Below, piece after piece: positions 54,235 through 62,816 of a stretch of 64,000 nucleotides of DNA (positions within the stretch are counted from its first letter, which is position 1; each line of letters opens with the position of its first letter). A model generated the notes under the pieces. That model was not told where the DNA came from and did not search any database. It saw only the letters and a list, made by a program, of their open reading frames with translations. The stretch is from assembly GCA_009773635.1 (NCBI GenBank), contig WSYC01000011.1, positions 51,050 to 115,049 of the forward strand. Direction: 5' to 3'. The translations under genes and the position numbers were made by a program. Source of the DNA: Beijerinckiaceae bacterium. Lineage in GTDB: Bacteria; Pseudomonadota; Alphaproteobacteria; Rhizobiales; Beijerinckiaceae.

Positions 54235-55530
54235 ATGAAGCTTTCAGCCTGGCTCGCCAAATCCAAGACGAAGCGCATCGATTTTGCCGCTGCGGTGGGG
54301 CTTTCGCCCGCATCGATCACGCAGCTGTGCAAAAACGATGCGCCATGGATCGGGCGCGAGGCGGCGGAGCGCATTGCCAGGGCCACAGGCGGCGCGGTGA
54401 CGCCGAATGATTTCCTCGGCCTTTCTCCCCAATCACGAGGATTTTCCATGCACGACACCAGCATCCGGGTTCAGGCGGCGATCAAGGCGATCGCGGAGGG
54501 GCAGATCGTCGTTGTCACCGATGACGATGACCGCGAGGGCGAGGGCGATCTCATCGTCGCGGCGTCACTGTGCACGCAGGAGAAGATGGCGTTTATCGTG
54601 CGCCATACCTCCGGCATCGTCTGCGCGCCGATCACAGTTGCCGATGCACGGCGCCTCAGGCTCGACCCGATGGTCGCGGTGAACGACAGTGCGCATACCA
54701 CCGCGTTCACCGTCTCGATCGATTATCGTGAGGGATTGACCACCGGCATTTCCGCCGAGGAGCGCACCGGAACCGTCCGCGCATTGGCGAATGGCAACGT
54801 GCAGGCGGGTGATTTCGTGCGCCCCGGCCATATCTTCCCGCTGATCGCACGCGATGGCGGCGTGCTCATGCGCTCCGGCCACACCGAGGCGGCGGTTGAT
54901 CTCTGCGTCCTCGCGGGCCTGCCGTCGGTCGGCGTGATCTCGGAGCTTGTGAACGACGACGGCACGGTCACCAAGGGCAAACAGGTCACGGATTTTGCGA
55001 AAAAACACGGGCTGACGCTGGTGACCATCGCCGATCTCATCGCCTACCGGCAGGCGCGGGAGAAGCTTGTCGAGCGGGTTGCGACCTTTCCGGTCGAGAC
55101 CTCGGTGGGAAAACTCACCGGCTATGCGTTCTCGACGCCGTTCGATGAAGTCCAGCACATCGCGCTGGTTTACGGGGATATCGGCGACGGACGTTCGGTG
55201 CTCACGCGTCTTCATCGCGCCAATGCGCTGACGGATGTCTTCGGCGGCGGCAAGACGATCGAGGCTTCGCTTGCGCGCTTCAAGGCCGAGGGACGCGGTG
55301 TGCTGGTCTACCTGCGCGATGGCACGGCCGGCGTGCCCAAGGCCGGGTTCGATACCAGCACCTCCTCGGAAGCCGTGCGCCAGCAGGCCTGGCGTGAGGT
55401 CGGGCTCGGGGCGCAGATCCTCCGGGATCTCGGCGTTTCCTCGATCCGCAATCTCTCGACAGGCGGCACGCGCGCGTTTGTAGGGCTTTCGGCGTTCGGG
55501 ATCGAGATCGACGGGACGGAGGGGCTGTAG
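54235..55530 (+). CDS. ribB: 3,4-dihydroxy-2-butanone-4-phosphate synthase with N-terminal HTH and degenerate RibA-like domain
   Basis: 431 residues in three parts. Residues 1-71 form a Cro-like helix-turn-helix (FAAAVGLSPASITQLC, then NDAPWIGREAAERIARATGG). RibB follows: DDDDREGEGDLIVAAS, TGISAEERTGT and FPLIARDGGVLMRSGHTEAA. It makes the four-carbon precursor of riboflavin. The C-terminal part (about 290-431) is like GTP cyclohydrolase II but lacks the zinc cysteines, so is probably inactive. An internal ATG at 54448 (residue 72) has its own CACGAGG site, so a RibB form without the HTH may also be made. Stop codon context normal. Confidence 0.88.
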   Translation: MKLSAWLAKSKTKRIDFAAAVGLSPASITQLCKNDAPWIGREAAERIARATGGAVTPNDFLGLSPQSRGFSMHDTSIRVQAAIKAIAEGQIVVVTDDDDREGEGDLIVAASLCTQEKMAFIVRHTSGIVCAPITVADARRLRLDPMVAVNDSAHTTAFTVSIDYREGLTTGISAEERTGTVRALANGNVQAGDFVRPGHIFPLIARDGGVLMRSGHTEAAVDLCVLAGLPSVGVISELVNDDGTVTKGKQVTDFAKKHGLTLVTIADLIAYRQAREKLVERVATFPVETSVGKLTGYAFSTPFDEVQHIALVYGDIGDGRSVLTRLHRANALTDVFGGGKTIEASLARFKAEGRGVLVYLRDGTAGVPKAGFDTSTSSEAVRQQAWREVGLGAQILRDLGVSSIRNLSTGGTRAFVGLSAFGIEIDGTEGL

Positions 55531-55536
55531 GCTCCT

Positions 55537-55633
55537 GCCGTCATGGCCGGGTTTAGCCCGGCCATCCACGACTTGCTCTCGATTTGTGTGAATTCAAAAG
55601 TCATGGATGCTCGGGCCAAGCCCGAGCATGACG
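55537..55633. repeat. Two short palindromic repeats after ribB
   Basis: GCCGTCATGGCCGGGTTTAG then CCCGGCCATCCACGAC at 55537-55572, and GTCATGGATGCTCGGGCCAA then GCCCGAGCATGAC at 55600-55632. Both belong to the GTCATG palindrome family seen at 19703 and 34895. They sit between convergent genes and could terminate transcription. Confidence 0.7.
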
Positions 55634-55639
55634 TCCGCT

Positions 55640-56566
55640 TCACGCCCCCATCAGTGTTTCGACATGCGCGGCGACTGACGTGGAAAGCCCTTCGAGGTCG
55701 TAGCCGCCTTCGAGCAGGGAAACGATGCGCCCGCCGCACATCTTCGCGGCGATCGTCATCAGCCGTTCGGTTGCCCAGGCGTAATCCCGTGCTTCGAGCC
55801 GGAGATTGCCGAGCGGATCGCGCCGATGCGCATCAAACCCCGCCGAAATCAGGATGATATCCGGCCGGTGCGCGATCACGCGCGGGAAGACGATTGATTC
55901 GAAGGCATCGCGGAACGTGACGCCATCGTCGCCCGCGCGCAACGGTACGTTGACGATGGAGCCATGCTCGCCGCGCTCGTCTTTTGCGCCGGTGCCGGGG
56001 TAGAGCGGCATTTCGTGGCTGGAGACAAAGAGCACATCCTTGTCCGCCCAGAAGATATCCTGCGTGCCGTTGCCGTGATGCACATCCCAATCAACGATCG
56101 CAACGCGGCTCGCGCCGCCCTTCTGGGCGAGGCGTGCCATCACCGCCATGGTGTTGAACAGGCAGAACCCCATCGCGGTTTCACGCATCGCGTGGTGGCC
56201 GGGCGGGCGGGCGGCGACGAAGGCATTGGCGAATTCGCCAGACATCACCGCACCGACCGCCCGGCGGCCTGAACCCATCGCCGCCATCACCGCCGGGAGT
56301 GAACCCGGTGACATCGAGGTATCCGCATCGAGAAAGGCCAGCCCCTCTTGCGGTGCGTGCCCGGCAATCTCGCGGACGTAGTCTTCGGGGTGGACGAGCA
56401 TCGCGAGGTCAAGCTCGCCCTCGGCGGCGCCTTCGCGCAAGAGGCCTGCAAAGCGGGAATCATTGAGCGCTTTTTCGACCGCTCTGAGCCGATCCGGCCG
56501 CTCGGGATGTCCGGCCGGCATGGAGTGATCGAGGAAAAGGGGATCGGAAATCAGCAGTGTCGTCAC
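55640..56566 (-). CDS. Histone deacetylase superfamily protein (class II-like)
   Basis: About 308 residues. Acts on acetylated amines such as acetylpolyamines in bacterial relatives. HPERPDRLRAVEKAL starts the fold; ARPPGHHAM (two catalytic histidines), DWDVHHGNGTQ and SAGFDAHRRDPLG give the zinc ligands and active site. GTG at 56566 (VTTLLISDPLF) is preferred to 56593. In many relatives this gene is beside xseB; here it is about 21 kb away. Substrate is not known. Confidence 0.92.
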   Translation of the reverse strand: MTTLLISDPLFLDHSMPAGHPERPDRLRAVEKALNDSRFAGLLREGAAEGELDLAMLVHPEDYVREIAGHAPQEGLAFLDADTSMSPGSLPAVMAAMGSGRRAVGAVMSGEFANAFVAARPPGHHAMRETAMGFCLFNTMAVMARLAQKGGASRVAIVDWDVHHGNGTQDIFWADKDVLFVSSHEMPLYPGTGAKDERGEHGSIVNVPLRAGDDGVTFRDAFESIVFPRVIAHRPDIILISAGFDAHRRDPLGNLRLEARDYAWATERLMTIAAKMCGGRIVSLLEGGYDLEGLSTSVAAHVETLMGA

Positions 56567-56744
56567 GAATATCCCCCGGCAGGTGCGGCGCAAGGCGCTA
56601 TAGGTGTGTGATGGCGCACAGTGCGGTCAAGAAAAACATGCCCCGGAAAATGCATACCTTGGCGCGAGTGTGGCTTTGATGCACTATGACAACAATTCAT
56701 TGGGCGTTAAGCAAAGCGCAACCTTCCTCTGTTTTTGTCCGGCC

Positions 56745-57365
56745 ATGCACACGAACATTTATCGATTCATTCGCCCCGCCGTTGCCCTCGGTCTCTGCCT
56801 CGTCGCAGCGGCGTGCAACTATTCGTCCTTCCCGGACCCGACGCTGTCGTCACGGGATGTCGAGCTGCTGGCGCTGGCGCCGAAGTCGCTGAACCGCGAT
56901 CTCGATCCAGCCCGCGCGCGCTTCCGGCTCCCGAATCCGACGAGCGAAAAGAAGGCCGGCACGGTCGTGGTCGATTCGGCTGCCCGTTTCCTCTATCTCA
57001 TCGAGGAAGGCGGCACGGCGCTGCGCTACGAGATTTCACCAGGCCAGGATGCGCATCAGTGGTCCGGCACTGCGACCATCGGCCGCAAGGTCGAATGGCC
57101 GACCTGGACGCCGGGCACGACCGCCCGTCAGATGGTGCCGGGTTTGCCGGGCGTCGTTCCGGGAGGGCCGAACAACCCGCTCGGCGCGCGTGGCCTCTAT
57201 CTCCATGACGAGAAGGGCCGGGATACCGAATACCGCATCCATGGCACCAACGAGCCGGAGATGATCGGCCAGCCGGTGTCGCTCGGCTGCATCCGCATGC
57301 ACAACATCGACGCGATCGACCTCTACAACCGGGTCAAGATCGGCGCCAAGGTCGTCGTCCTCTAA
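56745..57365 (+). CDS. L,D-transpeptidase (YkuD), lipoprotein
   Basis: 206 residues. It crosslinks peptidoglycan or attaches proteins to it. The catalytic motif is HGTNEP followed by SLGCIRMHN, with C182 and the histidine in RIHGTN. A lipoprotein-type signal (VALGLCLVAAACNYSSF) holds a lipobox AAAC, so it is likely anchored to the outer membrane. The ATG at 56745 (MHTNIYRF) is preferred over far-upstream starts. A strong terminator follows. Confidence 0.92.
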   Translation: MHTNIYRFIRPAVALGLCLVAAACNYSSFPDPTLSSRDVELLALAPKSLNRDLDPARARFRLPNPTSEKKAGTVVVDSAARFLYLIEEGGTALRYEISPGQDAHQWSGTATIGRKVEWPTWTPGTTARQMVPGLPGVVPGGPNNPLGARGLYLHDEKGRDTEYRIHGTNEPEMIGQPVSLGCIRMHNIDAIDLYNRVKIGAKVVVL

Positions 57366-57392
57366 GGGCAGCAGGCTTTGACGGAATGAAAG

Positions 57393-57416
57393 AGGCGGCT
57401 TTTCAGCCGCCTTTTT
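57393..57416 (+). terminator. Rho-independent terminator after the L,D-transpeptidase gene
   Basis: AGGCGGCT-TTTC-AGCCGCCT followed by TTTTGTTTG. Clear intrinsic terminator, 28 bases after the stop. Confidence 0.9.
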
Positions 57417-57497
57417 GTTTGTTCTGGTCTCGTTTCGCGTCTTGCGGGGGGTCCGAAGGGCGATCGTTCAGAGGGGCGAAAGGTATGAGGTCTTGGA

Positions 57498-57669
57498 GGA
57501 TCAGGAATCTTGTAAGATCAGGCCTGTTTCTGCGTGGTCGTGGTCGCAGCGGCAGCGGACCCGGAAGTCCGGGCAGCCCTAAGAGTGGATCAGGAATCTT
57601 GTAAGATCAGGCCTGTTTCTGCGTGGTCGTGGTCACAGCGGCAACGGACCCGGAAGTCCGGGCAGCCCT
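57498..57669. repeat. 89-bp tandem duplication overlapping the 3' end of a small gene
   Basis: Two copies of about 83 bases with a period of 89: 57498-57580 and 57587-57669, starting GGATCAGGAATCTTGTAAGA and ending CCGGGCAGCCCT. Only two mismatches were seen (GTCGCAGCGGCAGCGG versus GTCACAGCGGCAACGG). The copy at 57587-57669 includes the stop and last codons of the small minus-strand gene at 57607-57825. Confidence 0.85.
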
Positions 57670-57825
57670 GAGCGCGGCAACCCGCTGCGTGGCGGCCGCG
57701 AGGGCAGGCAGTGCGATGGCGCGATAGTTCCGCGCGACATGGTCCCGCGTCGCAAGACGCTCGCGGGTGACGTGGAGCGGTTCTTCGTTTCGGATGGCTT
57801 CAGCAAGAAGCGAGGCCGGCATCAT
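57607..57825 (-). CDS. Small hypothetical protein with duplicated 3' end
   Basis: 72 residues, helical and Ala/Arg/Thr-rich (LARRNYRAIALPALAAATQR-like). The C-terminal SGSVAAVTTTTQKQA is encoded in the duplicated region and has a copy downstream. GGGAAG precedes the ATG-ATG at 57825. No family is recognised; coding status is probable, not certain. Confidence 0.5.
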   Translation of the reverse strand: MMPASLLAEAIRNEEPLHVTRERLATRDHVARNYRAIALPALAAATQRVAALRAARTSGSVAAVTTTTQKQA

Positions 57826-57983
57826 TGTTTCTTCCCCATGTGTCGCCAGGCTCGTTCCTGAACCTGATGAGGGAGCATAAGCCAGCGCATCATGGGGGCC
57901 GTTTGACCGAATCGTGGAAAAATCGCGGCAGGCGCTGATGATTTGGCAAGCGTTGACGACCCGGCAAGCGCGAAGCCGCGGCG

Positions 57984-58490
57984 CTATGCGCCCTGCTTCT
58001 TCCGGGGGGAGGGCTGCTTTTCAGCCGGGGCTTGCGCTTCAGCCTTGTGCTCGAGCGCCTTGAACGTATCCCGCCAGCGGCTGATGACACTGTCGAGCAG
58101 TTCGAGATCGGTTTTCGCCAGCTGGCCAACTGTCTCCTCGACGAAAAGCTGCTGGGATTCCATGCCTGCGAGCGCGGCCCGACGACCCTCGGCCGTCAGG
58201 TGCAGGGCATAGGAGCGCCGGTCACCCGGAATCGCGCGGCGATCGACCATCCCGGCCTCGACCAGACGGTCCACCAGCCCGGAGACATTCCCTTTGGTGA
58301 CGTAAAGCCGTTCAGCGAGATCACGCTGTGTGATCCCTTCGCTTTCCGTCAGCGTGGACAGAAGATCGAACTGGGCCACGGAGAGCCCCAGGGTCCGCAA
58401 ACGCTGCGACATGGCCGCATGCCCGCGCTGGTGCAGGCGCAGGAAGCGGAACCAGATCCGGGCCGGGGTAGGAGCAACACGATTTGGCAT
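57984..58490 (-). CDS. MarR-family transcriptional regulator
   Basis: 168 residues. The winged-helix core is GLSVAQFDLLSTLTESEGI, then QRDLAERLYVTKGNVSGLVDRLVEAGMVDRRAIPGDRRSYALHLTAEG in pieces. A basic C-terminal tail (AEKQPSPRKKQGA) follows. The ATG at 58490 (MPNRVAPTP) is chosen; the track further upstream is antisense to the next gene. It is divergent from the YjgN operon, so this is the likely target, with candidate sites at 58591-58652. Confidence 0.88.
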   Translation of the reverse strand: MPNRVAPTPARIWFRFLRLHQRGHAAMSQRLRTLGLSVAQFDLLSTLTESEGITQRDLAERLYVTKGNVSGLVDRLVEAGMVDRRAIPGDRRSYALHLTAEGRRAALAGMESQQLFVEETVGQLAKTDLELLDSVISRWRDTFKALEHKAEAQAPAEKQPSPRKKQGA

Positions 58491-58590
58491 AGCAGAGTTC
58501 CAGACGTCGACGGAGTTCCACGTTTTGACGAAGGGTTTGTCAATCCGCTTTTCCTTGTCCGTCGCACATGCCACAAACAAGCAAAGATGA

Positions 58591-58652
58591 GAACACGGGT
58601 TGGTTTCAAAACCCTTTGCGCCCTGTAAAGCACTTTGAACACGGATTGATTT
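58591..58652. promoter_or_regulatory. Direct-repeat pair in the divergent MarR/YjgN region
   Basis: GAACACGGGTTGGTTT at 58591-58606 and GAACACGGATTGATTT at 58637-58652 match at 14 of 16 positions, 46 bases apart. They lie between the MarR gene and the YjgN gene and are candidate operators. A related inverted CAATCCG occurs at about 58535. Confidence 0.4.
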
Positions 58653-58680
58653 ATCTTTTCTTCTGACCGGAAAGCGCCGA

Positions 58681-59898
58681 ATGCACATCCCGACAATCCA
58701 GCGCAGCGAAACATTGCCACCCCCGCCATCCGGCGTGATGCCGCCTGTTGCCCCATCCGAGCGACTCGTTCCGGTGATGGCGCCGTTGGCCTGGCTGGTG
58801 ATCAAGGGCACGCTGCTGACCATCCTGACGCTCGGCATCTACCGCTTCTGGTATCGCACGGCGCTCCGGCGCTACTACTGGCGCAACACGACGCTGGCTG
58901 GCGACGGATTCGAATACACCGGCACAGGCAAGGAGCTCTTTGTCGGCTTCCTGATCGCGCTCGCGATCGTGCTGCCGCTTTATTTCGGCGTGACGCTGGT
59001 CGGCCTTTTTGGCGGGCAGGTGCTGGGCCCGATTCTGGCGACGATCCTCGGCTCGTTCATCATGCCGGCGGTGGTGCAGGTGCTCATCTATCGGGCGCGG
59101 CGCTACCGGCTGACACGGACGCGCTATCGCGGCGTGCGGTTCCACCAGTCCGGCACGGGGCTTGGCTATCTCTTCCACACCGTGAAATGGCTGATCCTGA
59201 CCGTGCTGACGCTCGGGATTGTGTTTCCGTATCTGCGCCGCGCGCTGGAGCGCTACAAGACCGAGAACACCTGGTATGGTTCGGCGCAGGGCGCTTTCGA
59301 CGCACGGGCGAAGCCGCTGATGAAGAGCTGGCTGCTCTTGTGGTTTCTGGCGCTTTTCGCCTTCCTGCTGCTTGTTGTCAGCTCGGTGCTGGTGTCGACG
59401 CTGGGCTCGAACAGCCTGGTTCTGGGGCTGCTTGCGCTCGCCATGCTGCTCGCGGTGCCCTTCGCCTGGGTGAACTATCGCGTCATCGAGTTCCAGTCGT
59501 TTGTTGGCGGAACATCGTTCGGTGGCATTTCACTGGCTTCGGATCTCAATGGTGGATCGGTCATCTGGATCTGGGTGCGTTACTACCTGCTCCTGATCGG
59601 GATCGCGCTCGGCGCCATCGTGCTTGGTTGGATCATGGGCATCCGCCCGCGTATCCCGGTCAATCCGAATGACGTCGGTGCCGTCGTCCAGGCCCCACTC
59701 GTGTTGCTGGCAGCGGGCGCGTTCATGGCGATGGTGCTGACAACAGAAATCCTGTTCCGACGGAAACTCTGGGCGCTCCGCGTCGCCTCGATCACGGTGA
59801 CGAATGTCGCCGCGCTCGATGCCATCGTCCAGACCGCCGGGCAGGATGCAATCGGCGTTGGCGAGGCCTTCGACACCGGCTTCGACATCGCGGGCTGA
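58681..59898 (+). CDS. YjgN-like (DUF898) membrane protein
   Basis: 405 residues, many membrane segments. Pairs of the motif FWYRTALRRYYWRNTTLAGDG and, later, LERYKTENTWYGSAQG show the two-fold repeated DUF898 unit. It is often next to an M48 peptidase gene, as here. Function not established; envelope-related. GGAAAG precedes the ATG. The next gene begins 4 bases after the stop. Confidence 0.88.
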   Translation: MHIPTIQRSETLPPPPSGVMPPVAPSERLVPVMAPLAWLVIKGTLLTILTLGIYRFWYRTALRRYYWRNTTLAGDGFEYTGTGKELFVGFLIALAIVLPLYFGVTLVGLFGGQVLGPILATILGSFIMPAVVQVLIYRARRYRLTRTRYRGVRFHQSGTGLGYLFHTVKWLILTVLTLGIVFPYLRRALERYKTENTWYGSAQGAFDARAKPLMKSWLLLWFLALFAFLLLVVSSVLVSTLGSNSLVLGLLALAMLLAVPFAWVNYRVIEFQSFVGGTSFGGISLASDLNGGSVIWIWVRYYLLLIGIALGAIVLGWIMGIRPRIPVNPNDVGAVVQAPLVLLAAGAFMAMVLTTEILFRRKLWALRVASITVTNVAALDAIVQTAGQDAIGVGEAFDTGFDIAG

Positions 59899-59902
59899 TG
59901 CG

Positions 59903-61039
59903 ATGGATATTCTCGCCCGCTACTTCGATGGTGTCCGGCCCGTCGCGCAGGCGGTGACGTTGCGCCGGGTTGCTGCGGGCCTTGAAATCGTCTTGCCGGA
60001 CGGGCGTGCGCCGATCCTCTGGCCCTACGCCGAGGCGCGTATCGATGCGCTGACACCCGAGGTGCAGCTGCACCGTGTGCGGCAGAACCTCGATACCGGC
60101 GAGCGGCTCATCGCGTCGGCGGAGGCGTTCCAGCGTGAGTTCGGCAGCATGCTGGCCAGTTTCGGGCGTGGAAGAGCGGGCGAAGCCGGCGCGATGCGCA
60201 TCGCGCTCTGGTGCGCGCTGGCGGTGGCCTCGCTCGCCTTTCTGTTCTTTGTCGGTCTGCCGGTGCTCGCGCGCGTTGCCGCGCCGATGGTGCCCTGGCG
60301 CTGGGAGGCCGCGCTCGGGCGCAGCGTCGAGCCCCAGGTGCTTGAGTATTTCTCCAAGGAAAAAGACAAGCCGATCGCGTTTTGCGGCGGCGAGGCATCC
60401 GCCGGCACGGCCGCGCTTCAGGCGATGGTTTCGCGGCTCTCTGCCGGGGCGAACCTGCCTGCGCCGGTGCGGGTGGACGTTCTGGATACACCGATGACCA
60501 ATGCTTTCGCCTTGCCGGGCGGGCGTATTTTTATCTTCCGCCCGATCATCGACAAGGCGATGAGCCCGGATGAGGTTGCCGGCGTCCTCGCCCACGAGAT
60601 CGGTCATGTCGTCCACCGCGACGCGATGCGCGGGCTGATCCATAACGGCGCCCTTTCGCTGCTGATCGGCGCAGTGCTCGGCGATATCACCGGGGGGTCG
60701 ACGATCGCGATCCTCTCAAAAATGATGCTCGGCTCGGCCTATTCGCGCGAGACCGAGAGCGAGGCCGACAGAGTGAGCGTCGACCTCATGCGCCGCGCCG
60801 GGGCTGATCCGCGCGCAATCAATGATTTCTTCCGGCGGATTTCGCCGCTTGGCAATGCCACGCCGACGATTTTCGATGCGTTGAGTTCACACCCCGTGAC
60901 ATCCGAGCGCATCGCGGCGGTCGAGGCGCTCGCCGCCGCAATCCCGAAGGGCGGTAAACCCATTCTCGAAGCACAGGAATGGGCGGCATTGAAGGCAATC
61001 TGCGCGCAGACTGTCAAACCGGCGAAAGAGGCGCCCTGA
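59903..61039 (+). CDS. M48-family zinc metallopeptidase, membrane-bound
   Basis: 378 residues. HEIGH (VLAHEIGHVVHRD, near residue 232) binds zinc, with the third ligand in SRETESEADRVS. One membrane segment lies at about 95-120 (IALWCALAVASLAFLFFVGL). The N-terminal DUF-like region (MDILARYFDGVRP) is typical of the YjgN-linked peptidases. It probably acts on membrane or periplasmic proteins. It lies in an operon with YjgN upstream and DUF1499 downstream. Confidence 0.9.
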   Translation: MDILARYFDGVRPVAQAVTLRRVAAGLEIVLPDGRAPILWPYAEARIDALTPEVQLHRVRQNLDTGERLIASAEAFQREFGSMLASFGRGRAGEAGAMRIALWCALAVASLAFLFFVGLPVLARVAAPMVPWRWEAALGRSVEPQVLEYFSKEKDKPIAFCGGEASAGTAALQAMVSRLSAGANLPAPVRVDVLDTPMTNAFALPGGRIFIFRPIIDKAMSPDEVAGVLAHEIGHVVHRDAMRGLIHNGALSLLIGAVLGDITGGSTIAILSKMMLGSAYSRETESEADRVSVDLMRRAGADPRAINDFFRRISPLGNATPTIFDALSSHPVTSERIAAVEALAAAIPKGGKPILEAQEWAALKAICAQTVKPAKEAP

Positions 61040-61041
61040 CC

Positions 61042-61812
61042 ATGGGATATCGTCTGCCGCCGATCCCGGAGTCGAAACTCGCCCCTGTGACGCAAAAGCT
61101 GGCGTTCGCGGCGGTTGGCGTTGTCATTGTCGCGGTGCTCGCCGTGCGCTCCGGCAAGGTCGAGCCGTTGCCCGGCGTGGCCGCGGTGACGGGCGGGGTA
61201 GTGCTGGCCACGGCGGCGATTGCGGTTGGCCTTGTCGCGCTGCTCGAAATCTGGCGGCGCGGCAGCGCGGGCCTCGGACGAACCGTCTGGTCGATGCTGG
61301 TGGCGGGGCTGGTGCTCGCCTATCCCGCCGTTCTCGCGAGCCGCGCGCTGCGTCTGCCGGTGATGAACGATATTTCCACGAACCTCGACGATCCCCCGGT
61401 ATTTTCCTCGACGCGCGCCGTTGTCGCTGCGCGGGAAGGGTGGATTCCGCCGGAGATCGAGCGCGGCCGGCGCGCGGCGCAGGAGCGCGCCTACCCGTTC
61501 CTGCGGACGATCGTGCTCGAAAACGAGCCGGAAGAAGCGTTCCAGCTCGTTGCCAAGGCAGTCAGGACACTCAAATGGCGCGTCATCGAGGAAGTCCGCC
61601 CGGATGACCGGCGCGGCATCGGGCGCATCGAGGCCATCGAGGAATCCCGCCTGATGCGGTTTCGCGATGATATCACGATCCGGTTTCGCAGCACCGGCAG
61701 CGAAACGCGGATCGATGTGCGTTCGGCCTCGCGCATCGGCCGGCACGACCTCGGTGCCAACGCCGCGCGCATCCAGCGGCTCGTGCAGGAAATCAACAAT
61801 CCGGGTGATTAG
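61042..61812 (+). CDS. DUF1499 membrane protein
   Basis: 256 residues. Two to three membrane helices (AAVGVVIVAVLAV, VVLATAAIAVGLVALLE, SMLVAGLVLAYPAVLA) precede a soluble DUF1499 domain with NDISTNLDDPPVF, RTLKWRVIEEVRPDDRRG and VRSASRIGRHDLGANAARI. The family's function is unknown. It follows the M48 gene by two bases and ends the operon. The stop touches a palindromic repeat. Confidence 0.85.
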   Translation: MGYRLPPIPESKLAPVTQKLAFAAVGVVIVAVLAVRSGKVEPLPGVAAVTGGVVLATAAIAVGLVALLEIWRRGSAGLGRTVWSMLVAGLVLAYPAVLASRALRLPVMNDISTNLDDPPVFSSTRAVVAAREGWIPPEIERGRRAAQERAYPFLRTIVLENEPEEAFQLVAKAVRTLKWRVIEEVRPDDRRGIGRIEAIEESRLMRFRDDITIRFRSTGSETRIDVRSASRIGRHDLGANAARIQRLVQEINNPGD

Positions 61813-61860
61813 CGCATCCGCCCGCCAAGTGGATACCGGTTGGCGGACAAAGCGGATGCG
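61813..61860. repeat. RIME-like palindrome
   Basis: CGCATCCGC at 61813 pairs with GCGGATGCG at 61852-61860; inner CGCCAA pairs with TTGGCG around GTGGATACCGG. The AAGTGGATACCGGTTGGCGG core belongs to a palindrome family spread through Hyphomicrobiales. It follows the DUF1499 stop directly, so it may terminate the operon. Confidence 0.7.
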
Positions 61861-61881
61861 AAAACAATCAAATGAGGGCGT

Positions 61882-61897
61882 CCGAGCTTATGCGAGG
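61882..61897. repeat. Third copy of the CCGAGCTTATGCGAGG element
   Basis: CCGAGCTTATGCGAGG matches the core of the direct repeats at 28142-28162 and 28195-28215. It lies next to a RIME-like palindrome, downstream of two convergent genes. Confidence 0.6.
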
Positions 61898-61907
61898 GCC
61901 GGCGGTA

Positions 61908-62816
61908 TCAGAGAAGCACGAACTGGCTTTCGAGGGTGGCATCCCCCTCGGTGTTCACGACACCCCTGCCGATGAGATCCTCGATATGCGCGAAGACGGA
62001 GAGCCCCGCCGCGCCGACCAGCGCGGGATTGAGGCCGGGGTAATTGGCCGCCACCATCGCCGGAATGCGGGCCGGGCCCTTGGCGAGGAACTCGATGATT
62101 TGCGTCTCGCGCTGGCGGCGATGGCTGAGCAATGCGCGGGTAAAGCGCCGGGGATCCACGACAGGTCCGCCATGGCCCGGCCAATAGGCGCGATCCTCCT
62201 CGCGGGCGATCAGCTTTTCGAGGCTCGCGAGATAGGGCCCCATCGCGCCATCCGGCGGCGCGACGATCGAGGTCGACCATGCCATCACGTGATCGCCGGA
62301 AAAGAGCATGCCGGTATCGACGAGTTCGAAGGCGAGGTGGTTCGCTGTATGACCGGGGGTCTCAATCACGCGGAAGGCGTGGTCCTCGCCCTCCAGCACG
62401 TCGCCATCCACAAGGATTCGGTCGGGGGCGTGATCAGGGTCCGAACTGGCGTCGAGCCGGCGGACCTCGCCGGTCAGCGCCGCGCGCGACGCGCGATGCG
62501 GGCCGCAGCCGATGATCGGTGCGCCGGTGCGGGCCTGTAGCTGGCGCGCGGCGGGGGAATGATCGCGGTGGGTATGCGTGATGAGGATGCGGGCGACGCG
62601 TTCGCCCGGAAGGCCCGCCAGCAGTGCGTCGATCTGCTGCTCGTCTTCCGGGCCGGGATCGATGACGGTGACGTCACCGCGTCCGACCACATAGGTGCAG
62701 GTGCCGGTAAACGTGAAGGGGCTCGGGTTGTTCGCGATGATGCGGCGGATGCCGGGCGCGACCGGGATGAGGATGCCGGATTGCGCGGGCGCGCTGCGGT
62801 CAAAATCAAGGTCCAC
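61908..62816 (-). CDS. MBL-fold metallo-hydrolase
   Basis: 302 residues. The metal-binding HTHRDHS motif occurs in LITHTHRDHSPAARQ, with a further His in TPGHTANH and Asp in FSGDHVMAW, all of the metallo-beta-lactamase fold. The start is a GTG at 62816 (VDLDFDRSAPA), matching relatives; the frame is open to 62945. The C-terminal winged-helix-like part (AGLSVFAHIEDLIGRGVV) is typical of the LACTB2-like branch. Probably an RNase or thioester hydrolase. Confidence 0.88.
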   Translation of the reverse strand: MDLDFDRSAPAQSGILIPVAPGIRRIIANNPSPFTFTGTCTYVVGRGDVTVIDPGPEDEQQIDALLAGLPGERVARILITHTHRDHSPAARQLQARTGAPIIGCGPHRASRAALTGEVRRLDASSDPDHAPDRILVDGDVLEGEDHAFRVIETPGHTANHLAFELVDTGMLFSGDHVMAWSTSIVAPPDGAMGPYLASLEKLIAREEDRAYWPGHGGPVVDPRRFTRALLSHRRQRETQIIEFLAKGPARIPAMVAANYPGLNPALVGAAGLSVFAHIEDLIGRGVVNTEGDATLESQFVLL

